From Anniella stebbinsi (Eukaryota > Chordata > Lepidosauria > Squamata > Anniellidae): 64,000 bases of DNA. The notes beneath the pieces are model-generated. The model was given only the letters and a program-made list of their open reading frames with translations, was not told the origin of the DNA and made no database searches. This document shows, in pieces, positions 34,556-46,694 of this stretch; the first letter of the stretch is position 1; each line of letters opens with the position of its first letter. The translations under genes and the position numbers were made by a program. Location of the stretch: contig JARDYH010000006.1 of assembly GCA_029215795.1 (NCBI GenBank), positions 23,575,501-23,639,500 on the forward strand, in the 5' to 3' direction.

Positions 34556-35021
34556 TGTTAAGGGTTTTGAATAAGGTTCTCCTGTGAGTATGTTGGCTGA
34601 AGGTGTAATGATATGTGTTTCTTTAATAAACTTATAGAGCAGGTTACAAAGCCAAGCTGACACGTGGTTTGTGGTAGCAAAAATAAAAGAAAACGGTTTA
34701 TTGTTGTTAACAGTTCTTTTAAATCAATTTCACACCTGCCTATTCTTAACACTTCTAATAATTTACTAATTATCCTAAATCCTAATAATCTCTTCACACA
34801 CACTCCAGACTAGATCACACGCAGCTATCTCCCACACAACTACCCTCCACCCAACCAAGGCAATAAGGATAAACTGAAACACTCCCTCACACTATATATA
34901 TACTACTCCTCCCTCCCTTTCCCAGCATCATCAGCCACACCCATTCAGTCCAACATTCTGCACTCTCCAGACATACTAACCAGACATACATAAGGAGATG
35001 GAAATGTGGGGTATCGTCACA
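34556..35021 (-). mobile_element. Ty3/gypsy 3' LTR
   Basis: Read on the minus strand it starts TGTGACGATACCCC and ends CCCTTAACA, i.e. TGT...ACA ends of about 466 bp, with a TATATATA box and a CAATAAAC signal inside. A purine tract (AAAAGAAGGGGGG) lies directly upstream on the minus strand at 35026-35038, as expected for plus-strand priming. No second LTR is found, so its borders are inferred from these signals only. Confidence 0.7.
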
Positions 35022-37555
35022 CATACCCCCCTTCTTTTGAAACCCGAGTACGGCACTGATGTGCTTGATGCAGGGTTTAGGACAAACCAAACATTAATAC
35101 AAATCTGTATACTACCTAATACATAAACACATCACATTGCTTACTGGTAAGGAAACTTACACAATTCTATATATCTGTACATAAACACAATACATTTCTG
35201 CAAGGGGGGAAAAAAACACAATTAGTAACATTCTCCCCCCCCCCCCCGAGTTAGTGGCTCTAAAGAAAGTCCATGACCTCACTATTAATGTTCAAGGCAA
35301 AGTCTCACGTTCCAGCAGCACTGGAGGCCTCTTGACGGGACAGTCCATCCGCGATGACGTTCTCTTGTCCTGGCACATGCTGAATGTCTGCATGATACTC
35401 TTGCAGACTCCACGACCAACGTTGCAATAGTCGGTTGTGGTTCTTCATGGACTGGATCCACATCAAGGCACGATGATCAGTCTGCAAAACGAACCGCTGA
35501 CCCCACACGTAGGGTCTGACTCTGTCCAAGGCCCACACGATGGCCAGGCATTCCTCCTGCACCAAGGAATAGCTGCGCTCTCGATCAGTCAACCTCTGTC
35601 TGTAGTAGGCCACGGGACACTTGACGTCATCTCTTGCTTGCGACAGGATCGCTCCAACTCCCACCTCCGATGCGTCTGTTGCCAACACGATCTCCTGGTC
35701 GAAATCAGGTGCAATCATCACTGGGGCTGAGCACAGCACATGCTTTAGCAGCTCAAACGCCCTCTGGCACCCCTCTGACCACGGAATCTCTTCAGGCCGC
35801 CGCTTCTTCGCTAGCTCGTGCAGGGGTGCAGCCACTTCTCCAAATTTGGGTATAAAGCGGCAATAGTAACTGGCTGTCCCCAAAAAGGCATGCACCTGCT
35901 TTTTACTAGTGGGTATGGGCCAGCTACTTATAGCTTCCACCTTGCTGGTGACTGCAGCAATGGTCTCACTTCCCACTATATGTCCCAGGTAAACCACTTT
36001 CAACTTCCCAAGCTGACATTTGGGAGCTTTAATGGTCAACCCTGTATCGCTAATTGCTTTCGATACATTGTTGAGGTGAGTCAAATGATCTGAAAGGGAC
36101 CCACTGACAATTGTAATGTCAATTTGCAGGTTAAGTGGATAATTGATCACTGACTCCTTCTCTTCCTCCACCTCTCCTTCCCAGCTCTTCCTTAATATGC
36201 TCAGGGGACCCCTCACATTTCTCCCCAGCATCAACACAAAAGGGGAAAACCCTGTAGAATCTTGGGGCACCTACCTGTAAGCAAATAGGAAGTAGGGCAA
36301 TATTCTATCCCAGTCTACGAGATGATCTGTGACATATGCTTTATTCATTTGTTTGATGGTTTCGTGGCACCTTTCCACCAGCCCATTTGTTTGGGGGTGA
36401 AAAGCGGTAGAAGTTATGTGCTTCACACCGCAACACTTCCACAAACACTTCATCACATCAGAAAGGAATGCAGTACCCCTGTCACTAAAGATATCATGAG
36501 GAAATCTCAGCCTACAAATAATCTTCAATATGGCTTCTGCAACAGATTGGGCATCTACATTCTTCCGGGCTTCTGCATCTGGTAATCGGGTGGTAAAATC
36601 AATAATGGTTACTAGGCAACGCTTCCCTGTTTGCGTGAGTCTAGGAAAAGGCCCCACCAAGTCCAACCCAATTTGATAAAATGGCTTATTGATTAGTTGT
36701 AGGGGATTCAGGGATGCTCTTACTTTGTCCCCACTTTTCCCCACCCTTTGACAACTCGCACATGATTTGCAAAAGGCAGTAACTTCTTGGGCTATGTTTG
36801 GCCAGTAATACTGGGCCATTAAACGTTTCCGGGTCTTGCCTATTCCTAAGTGGCCTGCCAAACAAGACTCATGGGCTATTTTTAGCTGCTGGGAACCACC
36901 AACTGCTTTTCCACCCTCCAACTCCCTGGTGTTTTCACTGGCAACCACTTTCTATACAAGAGCCTATTTTCCCATAAGAACTGCTCTTTCGACTTGTCAC
37001 AAGTATCCAAATCTCCTGCCTCTGCCTTTGATTTCATAGCTGACAGGCTGGTATCTGCCACAAAAGCCTGTTTGAATGAAGCATCAACCTGGGGAATCTC
37101 TGGAATAGCTAGTTTTTTCCCACTGGGTTTGCTAGGCAACTCAGCAGGCAAACTCCTTGCGCCTTCTACATTGCTACAAGTCTCCGCATCTGTCATAGAA
37201 CGTGTGACTACATAACCCTTTTTGCCATTTGCCCTCATAAGATCCTTTCCTAATATCAAAGGCTCTTCTTGACAGGCATTCACACCCAATGTAACCTTTC
37301 CTTTAAAATCTCTCCAGGTAACTTCCACCTCTGCAAGGGGAATTTCAAATGAGACCCCGCTCACAGGTTTAATAGAAACCGTCTTGTGAGGAATGATCTC
37401 CTCAGGCCCAACCAAATCTCCTCGGATTAGAGAAATACTCGATCCAGTATCTAGGACGGCTAAATGTTATGTCCCATTAATCGTAACCTCCTCCCATAAG
37501 GACTGATCTGACCCTTTACATTCTGTTTTTTGTTTTGAATTCAGCATTAAATTCT
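35022..37555 (-). mobile_element. Decayed Ty3/gypsy retrotransposon, order protease - integrase - RT/RNase H
   Basis: On the minus strand from high to low coordinate: protease LAVLDTGSSISLI (37437-37465); a linker ending RVEKQLVVP; integrase (36271-36948) with the HHCC zinc finger (AHE..LAGH, CKSCASC), catalytic D in LDLVGPF, D in FSDRGTAF and E in NGLVERCHE; then STGFSPF..LGRNVRGPL of the integrase C-terminus; then the second half of reverse transcriptase (from DITIVSG, TIKAPKCQLG, YLGHIVGS, FLGTASYYCRF) and RNase H (ATDASEVGVGAILSQ, QTDHRAL, ENVIADGLSRQ) to 35305. Damage: a stop before the protease motif, a frameshift near 36900-36950, a stop after FLFAYR, and a deletion removing the first half of RT. 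Gag and the 5' LTR are missing. The order resembles Gmr1-like elements. Confidence 0.88.
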
Positions 37556-37812
37556 GTTTCAATTGATATATAAACATTTGAACTTTGTGAAACAGAACAT
37601 TTTCTATAAGCATGCAAAGTTGCAAAACATGAAAATTTCAAAAAGGGTCCACAATTTTGGCCACCACTGTATACACGCTTCCTGTAGCAGTTGGAAGTGC
37701 CCCTTCTTCAAATTCATGGTGCTTCCAAACACGATACTTTCAGAACTGCCCCATCATTGCTTTTCTGCTTTTAAGCTACAAGAAGAACTACTAGGAAATG
37801 TGCACACTTTGG

Positions 37813-38025
37813 GAGCTTCCAGATTGAGGGCTCCTAGTGCTAGCAAACAGAAGACATTATGCAGCTGTTTATCACTTCTTCTTTAGTCGACTTTCTGTGT
37901 TAAGGAAAAAGAAAGAAGTATTGGGATAACACAGGAGGGTTACAAGTAGAAGATACTGTTGTCTGGAACAACCCCCCCCCAAACATCCATGAATGAGGCA
38001 GGGTGATGGCATCATAATAGCCACA
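37813..38025 (+). mobile_element. MITE family M1, copy 3
   Basis: GGAGCTTCCAGATTGAGGGC, TCCTAGTGCTAGC, TTGGGATAACACAGGAGGGT and GAATGAGGCAGGGTGATGGC follow the order of the copy at 2005-2203. Confidence 0.55.
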
Positions 38026-38804
38026 CTTGATCTTAGCATATTAATTGGACAGGAATTATTCCGGAGGGGTGGCAGTCTAGTATTATTGTTCCCCTGTACA
38101 AAAAGGGTGAGAAAACTGACCCTAAAAATTATAGGCCAATAAACCTTTTAGACATGGTGTCAAAAGTGTATGGTAGGTTCCTACTGAACAAGCTTCAATC
38201 CTGGGCAGAGGAAAATGACATTCTAGCTAAGGAGCAAGCAGGGTTCCGCCAAGGGAGGAGCACAATTGACCAATGCTATGTGCTCAGCCACCTAATCCAC
38301 AAAAGTTTGAGCCAACCAACAGGAAGCTTGTATGTGGCCTTCGTGGACTTTACCTCTGTTTTCGACTTAATTGATAGGGAGCGCCTTTGGGAAAAACTGT
38401 CACATACAAACATAGACAAGCGTTTACTGTTTTTGATTCAGAAACTTTACTCGCATACAGACCTACGAGTGCGGATAGGCTCTCTTTCTGAGAAAGTCAA
38501 CACCAGAAGAGGGGTTAGGCAGGGTTGTTTACTGGCACCTTTCCTGTTCAATTTCTATGTAAACAATCTAGTTTCTGATCTAAGTGCCCTGGACTGTTTC
38601 CCCCCTTCCATCGGAACCAGAGAGATTCAGATGCTGCTATATGCTGATGATATTGCCCTCATATCTACTACTCAGGTGGGCCTGAGGAGACTCCTAAGTA
38701 GACTAGGCAAGATCTGTAGCCGGGAGAAACTGGTGATAAACTACTCCAAAACTAAGGTGGTAGTTTTCTCCAGGAGAAAACGCTTTCATAAATGGGGTGT
38801 AGAC

Positions 38805-39424
38805 TAGGGTGACCAGATTTTGAGAACCAAAATCCCGGTCCCCCCCACCCCCCCACCCCAAACACCCCCCCCCGCGCACCCGCGCGCCTGCCCCCCCGCT
38901 CGCCCCACGCGGCCCGCCAGCCCCGCGCTGCGCCGCGCCGCCAGCCGGCCCTGCCCTGCCCACCCCCCGCCCCGCGCCGCTCCACCCCGCCCGCCCGCCC
39001 CCCTGCCCACGCCGCCCACCCCACGCCCCACCGCTCGCCCCGTGCCACTCACACCACCCACCCGCCTCGCGCTCCTTACCTGCTGAGGCGTCCGCTTCCC
39101 TCCGGTGCTCTGAATCTACTGAGAAACAGGCTTCCTGGCCTGTCTCTCAGTAGCGCACCGGGTGATGACGTCATTACCCGGCGCGCTACTGAGGGACAGG
39201 CCGCGAAGCCTGTTTCTCAGTAGATTCAGAGCACCGGAGGGAAGCGGACGCCCCAGCAGGTAAATGTCTCGCGCCGCGGCCTCGCACCGCCCGCCCGCCT
39301 CCCACCACCGCCGCGTGACCCCCCCCCCGCCGCCCCAGTTTGCCCCTGCCGCCCCCCGGTTGGCCCGGATCGCCCCAGGTTTCCCGGTTAGGACCTGGAA
39401 ACCCCGGGCCATCTGGTCACCCTA
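38805..39424. mobile_element. 620-bp GC-rich foldback element inserted in the LINE
   Basis: Starts TAGGGTGACCAGAT and ends ATCTGGTCACCCTA, a perfect 14-bp inverted repeat, flanked by TAGAC (38800-38804) and GAGAC (39425-39429), an imperfect duplication. The inner arms 39077-39166 and 39178-39262 are inverted copies (CGTCCGCTTCCCTCCGGTGC and its complement) around TGATGACGTCATTA. The interior is C-rich. The TIR resembles that of the hAT element at 11810-12119. Confidence 0.88.
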
Positions 39425-40640
39425 GAGACGGGCATCTGATTGAACAGTGTACAAGCTTTAAATACTTGGGGATACACTTTGCATATAATGGCAGTTGGAA
39501 ATCTCATCTAGAGGCAGCAAAACTTTCAACCTGGAGAACAGCAAAAGTAATTCTCTCTTAAGGGAGGCATAAAGGTGGCTCCCTAGTAGTCCCTGTTCTG
39601 AAATTACATACAGCTAAGGTACTGCCCCAACTTCTATATGGAGTGGAGTTATGGGGCCAGGGCTTTGCTTCATCTGTTGAGATTATATAAAACAAGTTTG
39701 TGAAAGAACTGCTGGTACTCCCTCCTGGGGTACCCTCCCCTTTATTAAGATTGGAAGTGGACTTGCCTTCCATAAAGGCAAGAATTTACAAGGCAATTAT
39801 ACTTTATGGGAAAAGATTGCTGCACTTTGAAGAAAGCAATCTGGCAAAGCAATGTTTTACAGAACAGCTTGTAAAAAGTGGATGGGCTTGCAATTGGGTG
39901 GCATTGTCACATTCGTGTCTAGAGGATGCCCAAATTCTTCTGGATAAATTTGCTATAAGAAACAAAATTTTTGAGGCAGACTTCTATGAAAACATACTTG
40001 CTAGCCAGCAGCAGGCCTTTTCCCCATGGTTTAGCCAAATTAAGAGGGAACAGTACTTATCACAGTATTTCCAATACTTGACTTTTCCTGCTCTCAGAAA
40101 GGCCTTCACTGCCCTCCATTTTCAAACAATGCCTTCAGCCTTCCTGGAGGGGAAGTATAAAGGGGTTCCCTATATTCAGCAGACATGTATTTGTGGTGCA
40201 GGGGAGGTGGAAAATGTTGTACATTACTTGTTACGCTGCTCCTTGTATAAAGATATTAGGAATCGTTTCTTGGGAGAGCTTTTGAGAACAAGAGTGGGTT
40301 GGCCCACTGCTGATATTATCTGTGATCTGTTAGCAGATCATAGTAAAGCAATTACCATCAAGGTCGCAACATTTGCTGCAGCAGCTCAAAAAATCCGCCA
40401 AAATTTCCTAAAGAAATCAGGTGTAGATTGCAGAGGGGACCACCTGCTATAACTTTCTGTGATTTGATATTAGGGTTTGCATTATTTTTTAACAATATAA
40501 ACCTCAGCCTTTTCTCGCAGTCTGGCTCCCTTATATGTATTCTCTCCATATGAATTTGAAAGTATTTTGGTTGTCACAGAGATCTTTTGTTTTAATGCTG
40601 CAGTTGTAATGGCTTTTGTGCCAGAGACAAATAAAATGTT

Positions 40641-40664
40641 CATATCATATCATATCATATCATA
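40641..40664. repeat. (CATAT)n LINE tail
   Basis: Five CATAT units directly after AATAAAATGTT at the LINE 3' end. The stretch 40670-41820 that follows has no gene or clear element. Confidence 0.8.
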
Positions 40665-41827
40665 ATAGCCTTGTTTGGAAGTACTCTTTGGGTATAGCAC
40701 TTTTTGGTGTGTATATCCAGTCATATTTTGTCCACATTAGTGGATGTGACATAGCCACATAAGTGAGGAAAGTGCAATTCACCTGAGCAGCTTTCCTTCT
40801 TCCTTTTACCTTTCTTAATCAACTATTTAATTTGCACCAGAGCACTTATTTATTTAGGCATGATTTCGCAATTGCTTTTGGAACTTGCAGCTCAAGGACA
40901 AAATCAAATTAATGAAAGGTTTAACTTAACTAACTGTGTTTATTGAAACATTCAAACTGTTACATCATTTATATTTACAAAACTTCCTTAAATACAGTGG
41001 TCTTGGGGTAAACTCCAGGGTGGCCACTAATGTCCTTGTTCTGGTCAATTACTTGAATCTTTAGGTTTACCAATGAGAGCTCACAATTCATAGCAACGTA
41101 CACTTACCCATGGCAGAAGACAAGTGTTGGCAGATAGATGCCAACTTGGTCTACAGTCTGTCCCTCATTTGTTTACAGGCCATGCGTTACTGGCAGATAA
41201 TTGTACTTTGGTCTGTACTTGTATTTATAAAGGTGTACAGAGATTTTTTTGTGTTCATAATTCATTTTGTACCAATTTGCAATTAAATGTTTATTTATAC
41301 TTGACTTTTTAATATTAAAAATAAAACTTTATAGTACATTGTTATAGAAGATAGCCTAATCCTTATAAAAAGCAGCTTAAAGCCCAATTTTGAAGTATAG
41401 TGAAAACCATTGTTTATTAATGGACGCTGCGTGTCAAGAGCTTTACACTGTTTCATGAGAATCAGTCAATGGGAAGGCTGTCAAAAAGATAAGATGTCTT
41501 AGGACAAATCTGCAGAACGGGGTGGGGGGAACACCCAATGTTGATAAGATAGTTGCTAACAACTAGAAAGGCAATTAGTGCTGTAATAGGAAGGGTAATA
41601 GCAAAGGTGTGCTGAAGTGGCAATAGGTTCATTTGCTCAGTATGTCATTGCACATGGTAAGACCAAGCCTCTTTAAAAATAGAATAGCAGTAAAGATCCG
41701 CACCTGTGGAGATATTGTTACTCTTCCATTCTTTTTTAAAAGTTTTTTTCAATTTGAAGGCATTAAAAATTAGCATACAAAATATGACTGCTCCAGAGTA
41801 AACATCTAATGTAGTAGCGCATGGAGA

Positions 41828-42032
41828 GTGCTTCCAGATGGATGGCCAATCCAAAGGCATTGTGCAAGCATTCCATGTCTGCTTCCTTAACAGATATTTT
41901 TTTTCTGGCAAGAAAAAAGGTGGCAGAGGCAGTGGGAAAACACAGGGGGGTTACAAATGGAAAACAATGATGCTTGGACCCTCTGTGATTGCACAATGTG
42001 ATTGCACGCTAAACAGCTGTGTCTGGAAGCAT
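41828..42032 (+). mobile_element. MITE family M1, copy 4
   Basis: Starts GTGCTTCCAGATGGATGG and ends CTGTGTCTGGAAGCAT, with inner CTTAACAGATATTTTTTTTC and GTGGGAAAACACAGGGGGGT. The clearest terminal inverted repeat of the four copies. Confidence 0.7.
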
Positions 42033-42039
42033 CTCAAGT

Positions 42040-44140
42040 CTGAAGAAGCAACGAAACTTCCACAACCTAAAGTTCTGCTTCATGTGAGGCTTGGTTTGCT
42101 CTGTGCTGGAATGCCAATCTATTCTATGAGGTAAATGTTATAACAGTTTTGACAATGAGGTGTAAAAATGCCCCATTTCAAGAAGTATCTAGTAATTGGT
42201 GTGTCTTGCATTACATATGTGCCAAATCTCCACTTTTTAGGTGGTCTGAAAATAATTTAACTTTGTGGGGATACACTTCTTACCCCTTATATCTAAAGAG
42301 AACCTTAAAATGTCCCCCTATCAGACTTTTCTAGCCATCAGGATTTCCAGGGCTAAACTTGTGCCATATCTCATCTTTTACAGATTTCCTGAAAATATCT
42401 TAACCATTTTTGTGTATGCTTTCACTCCTCACTTTGTGTGAGAACGTACAAATGTCCTTTTATGAAATTTGTCTATTCATCAGTGTGTGTTGAGTAATTC
42501 TGAGCAGCGAGTGAGTGAAGCTCAAGAATTCTATCTATCCATGTCACAAACAATATGTGATGGCGGCAGGCACCTTTGTTTAAACCTGTACCTATCTCAA
42601 TAAAGTGGGATGTAGGGGGCCAATAATAAGAACAGAATAAGCGCAATTGTTAGGGAAGCTAGACACTCTCCTCTCCCATAGTTTACCTCTCCATAGCCCT
42701 TCCCTCAGATGCCCCCCTGAGGGAATTTGAATTCTGAAATCTCAGCTTTTTATATGGGTGTGAGGGAAAGGAGTTCTCGCACTGGACTACAGGGAAGGTA
42801 GCTGGTGGAGAGTTCAGCTCATTCATCCATGTGCTTCTTTTGCTTTTGAAGGTAGTTCCCCCACATACACTTGCCTGGAGCACACCTGGGTTTGAACAAA
42901 TGGTTCTGCTGCCATTAGGTTGGAGACAAACTCCACCTAAATCTTTTGCATTATAACAGGAATAGCTCACAAAAAATATGTAATGTTGCTCGGAAAATCT
43001 TTGAGGATTGCAGCTAAGGTCAGAGGGAACAGAGAAGTCTGAGGGGAGGTGGCAGATGACATAACTGTTCTGACTGCTCAAAATCTCCAGCTACCTCTAC
43101 CTTGCAAGCCCTGTCTCCACTATACCACTGGTTTTATGGGAGGTTGGTGTGTACACCTTGCCATGTATATATATGTAGCATGAGCATAGTACAGGTGAAT
43201 CTAGTTGACAGTAAAAAGGAGCAAGTGTGTTGTGAGATTTAATGTATGCATTTGTTTTCCGGAAAACATGAAAGCAAGGCTCTATTTAAATGTAATGGAG
43301 TGTGCAAATATACTGTGTATGTGTGTATCGAATGTCATTTTGGTATGTGAATGAATGTGTAGAGCTGGAATATTATTATTTTATTAAAATACTAGCTGAT
43401 ATGCCTGGCATTGCTCGGATCCATAAATAATGTTTATAACGTTTATTTGATAAATAATAAATTTCTCTGCACCTTATTCATCTTTAGGCTGGTTGTTTTT
43501 TTTAGTTTGGCTGAGTTCGTAAATTGTTTCGTTAGAATAAATGGAAAATTGTGTTAATAAGAACTGTATTTTAAATTAGAGCTTCGTGATAAACCACATT
43601 TTTTGTTTTACCTGAAATACCTACACCTCCCATCATGCCTTGGCCGGAGCAGCCATCTAAACTTCAAAAACAGTCTACCAGCTAAAAAAAGATACAAACC
43701 TAAGAATAAGTTTTCAAAATATACCCAGCATTGCCCAAATATCTGAATAACATATAGTAAGGAAGGAGAGCTCAGTGGGGAACTGTTGCATGCATGTGCT
43801 CTAAAGTTATTATGAAAAAAGGAAAGCAGTCAGAATACAAAATACTTTGACATAATTTACTATATAATATCTACATTTAACAATTTTTGGCAGAGAGTCA
43901 GGATGGTCAAGGCCACTGGTGACTTGGGACTTTTATCTGACATACCTGTGCTCTGAAGACACACCACCTTATGGTGCTGGTGGCATTATGCCATTGCTAT
44001 GACGCCACATAAAGGATAAAGCAATTTTCAATACCTGCTGAAGAAATTTTATTTATGGAATGTCCTGAAGGAATAATAGCAATTTGTACTGGTCATGACC
44101 ATGAGTCATAGTTCGGTGGCAAGAGAAGACTCTTGGGAGT
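42040..44140. other. Intergenic, no gene recognised
   Basis: AT-rich, with no convincing reading frame. Two weakly similar stretches (near 42225 and 42365, TGCCAAATCTCC / TGCCATATCTCATC) suggest old repeats. Confidence 0.5.
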
Positions 44141-44150
44141 TTCACCCAAG

Positions 44151-44235
44151 GCATGCTGGGAGTTGTAGGCATAAGCCTTGGATTTTTATTAAATTCTTTA
44201 AAAATATTTTAAACCCAAAATGTCATATTTTTAGA
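44151..44235 (+). repeat. Direct repeat DR-1, copy 1
   Basis: GCATGCTGGGAGTTGTAGGC through TTTTTATTAAATTCTTT and ATTTTAAAC, about 85 bp nearly identical to 45745-45830. A shorter copy starts at 44591 (GCATGCTGGGAGTAGTAGGC). Confidence 0.75.
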
Positions 44236-45744
44236 TTTGTCTGGTACATTGTAGAGCCAGACCTATCAGTGTGCCGAATTTCAGGTTTCTATTCAGTGTT
44301 GCTCAGGCCCCCTAAGGTATATTCTATCTGTGAGGTAATCATCTTAAAGTAGCAGGGCGGTGCTAGGCCTGTGAGTTAACCTTTAAAGAAATTAAATTCA
44401 TTTCTTTTTTCCTCTCTTACCCTCATGACAACCCTGCAAGGTAGGCTGGTCCTAGGCCTGTGAGGTAACTTTAAAACAAATTAAATTAGTTTATTTTCTC
44501 TCTCCTGGCACTCTCCCTTCAGGCCCAGGATGGTGAGCCACTTCCAGATGATGGCTGCCAAAGCCTGATAATCTTCCCTCCCACCCAAGGCATGCTGGGA
44601 GTAGTAGGCCTAAGCCCAGGTCCCTGAATAATGTGTTAAACTTTGAACACTGAATGAGGTGTGGTGGAAGACAACTGGAAGACAACTTAGTTGTGGCACC
44701 CTGCTTATGGATTCCTTTTTCCCAGGCAGGCTTGCCTAGTGACTGCATTAATGGCTTTTAATTGCCAAATAGTTTTTTAAAAAATATTTTCCAAGGCCTT
44801 TTAACTTGATGAGATTTTTTATGCTGCGTTTCCCCCCACCCTGTTATAACTACACCACAACACTCCAAGACAGATGCAAGAATTACTGAATAAAGTTTAT
44901 GATTTTCATGTAAAAGCCTGACTTTACTATTGAAACAGAAGAGTGAACGGAGGAATCACTGATAGCTGAGGCTAGAATGGAATGGTGGTGGTGGGGTGAG
45001 CGGCGGTTGGGGAAAGTCTGTTAGGAGGGGAACAAAGACAGTTAGTGAGAGGTCAGGAAAGTGGGGGCTGAGTTAGGACTGAGAGAGAGTGACCTGGTTT
45101 GCTCATTCTGACCTGGTTTGCTAACCCATGCTTTATTTAAAACCAGCCACTCTACGTGCCAGTACTACACCTCCCAGCATGCCTTTGGCAGCCCACAGGT
45201 GCCCAAGTCTTCTGAGAAGCGCTTCCCTCCTCTTATTGCCGATGCTGCTCTTCAATAGAGGATTGCGAAGGAGGGGAAGAAAGCAGCTGTTAGTGCACAT
45301 GCCCAGCTGCTGCCAAGTCCTGCCAGGACTGCCCCGGCCTGCACTTCTTGCCCACCAAGTGCTCCACCTACTTGCCCCCCTTCGTTGAGCTGATTTCTGG
45401 GCATGCTCAGAGTGCTTTCCTTTCCTCCCTCCCTCTTAAGGGTGAAACCTGAATTTGTGCTTCCCCCAGTTTCTGAGAAAACAGCGATATCACGGATGGG
45501 GTGACTTTGAGCATGTCCAAAGTTCAGCCTCTCAAAGACAACTGTTGTATCTCATTATGATTTTAAAACCACACATGGCAGGTGGAAGAAAGCACCGCAA
45601 ATGGATGCAGCCCATTTATGTGGGTTGTTTCCTTTTATGTGGAATTGGGTTGACTGCGTGAGACTGACCTTAGGAAACACAATGGCTACCAAAGGCCAGT
45701 AATTCTGGCCTCCCACCCAAGCCATGTTAGGAGTTCAGCCCAAA

Positions 45745-45830
45745 GCATGCTGGGAGTTGTAGGCATAAATCTAGGTTTTTATTAAATTCTTTTAAAATAT
45801 TTTAAACTCCCAAAATCATGTTTTCAGATT
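45745..45830 (+). repeat. Direct repeat DR-1, copy 2
   Basis: Same order as 44151-44235. Nearby 45169-45188 has the motif in reverse (CCTCCCAGCATGCC). Confidence 0.75.
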
Positions 45831-45868
45831 TTTTCTGATCCATGTACACGAAGACCTGTCTGTTCAAG

Positions 45869-46135
45869 GGATGAATGGATCTGATTCAAACTTGGCATAA
45901 GCCCTACTTAAGAGGTACCATGGTGCCAAGTTTCATCTCTTCATCTTTAATTTTGTTTATTTTAAACATGCACTGTTCAAGGTCCTAGACCCCAAAAAGG
46001 AGATTTGAGTTCGAACTTTTTAAAAAATCCTAAAAATTAAGGCATGAATGGATCTGCTTCAGACTTGGCATGGCTAAATCCCTACTTAAGAGTTATCATG
46101 CTGCCAAGTTTCATCTCTTTATCTTTAAAAATGAT
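45869..46135 (+). repeat. Tandem pair of the TTGGCAT / CCAAGTTTCATCTCT repeat
   Basis: Two units about 165 bp apart: GATGAATGGATCTGATTCAA..CTTGGCATAAGCCC and GATGAATGGATCTGCTTCAG..CTTGGCATGGCTAA, each followed by CCTACTTAAGAG and CCAAGTTTCATCTCT. A third copy is at 28050-28160. Confidence 0.7.
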
Positions 46136-46189
46136 AGAGCTGTAAACATTTTGGTTAATTGCCTTAGGCTATAATGGGTTGTTTATTCC

Positions 46190-46300
46190 AACTTTAAAAG
46201 TCCTATTGTCTTCAATGGGGCTTACTCCCAAGTAAGTGTGCTAAGGGTCTTATGTCTACCTAGAAGTAAGACCCATTGTGCTGAGCGTCTTATGTCTACC
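46190..46300. repeat. Interspersed GGGGCTTACTCCCAAGTAAGT repeat
   Basis: CAATGGGGCTTACTCCCAAG then AAGTAAGACCCATTG. Related pieces lie at 12690, 27780, 46430 and 50150. A common short palindromic reptile repeat. Confidence 0.5.
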
Positions 46301-46694
46301 CAGAGTAAGTTCTGGCTTTCCTGGGGGCTGTGATGAAACAGTACAGCAGATGTCCCCTCCCATCCTTTGCACACATGCCAGGGAAGGAGGGAGGCACTTA
46401 GAGACAATCTATGTCTTTTGAACTTGGTAGGACTTGCTTCTGAGTAAGCATGAATTCTTAGCCCAACACTAAAACCTTAGCATTGCATTCTAAACCAACA
46501 GCAGTGTCCCATTCTTAATGAGGAGGATCCTGCACCCAAGCATTGGATTACACACATTTACAAAAAAAAAGAGTGTGGGTGGAAGCTTTATTTCTATGGG
46601 ATGGAAATGATGCAGACGATAGATTAGCTTTCCCTTTGCTTTCAGCACTGAAGTGGGGGCGGGGCGGATCCTCCTTAACTACAACCCCCAGGAT

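Larger units (their letters stand above)
38055..40664 (+). mobile_element. 5'-truncated non-LTR LINE with CATAT tail, split by a foldback insertion
   Basis: Encodes reverse transcriptase from NYRPINLLD through AGFRQGRSTIDQ, VAFVDF..VFD, RRGVRQGCLLAPFLFNFY and the catalytic LLYADDIAL (38154-38804), then after the insertion SFKYLGIHF and a C-terminal part (39700-40452) with VPSPLLRLEV and a C-x-C...H...C finger (CICGAGEVENVVHYLLRC). It ends with AATAAAATG and (CATAT)n. There is a stop near 39560 and another near 39688. By its C-terminal style it may belong to the Vingi/I or R4 groups; I cannot decide which. Confidence 0.8.

Noticed and set aside
36322..36585. Plus-strand frames across 35400-37200
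   Set aside because: Shadows of the minus-strand gypsy polyprotein.
38752..39086. Long Pro/Arg- or Gly-rich frames in 38800-39090
   Set aside because: Low-complexity translations of a C-rich stretch inside the 620-bp foldback element.
44095..46200. CRISPR-like array from regularly repeated short motifs
   Set aside because: Vertebrate DNA; spacing is irregular and the repeats are long, diverged interspersed elements.
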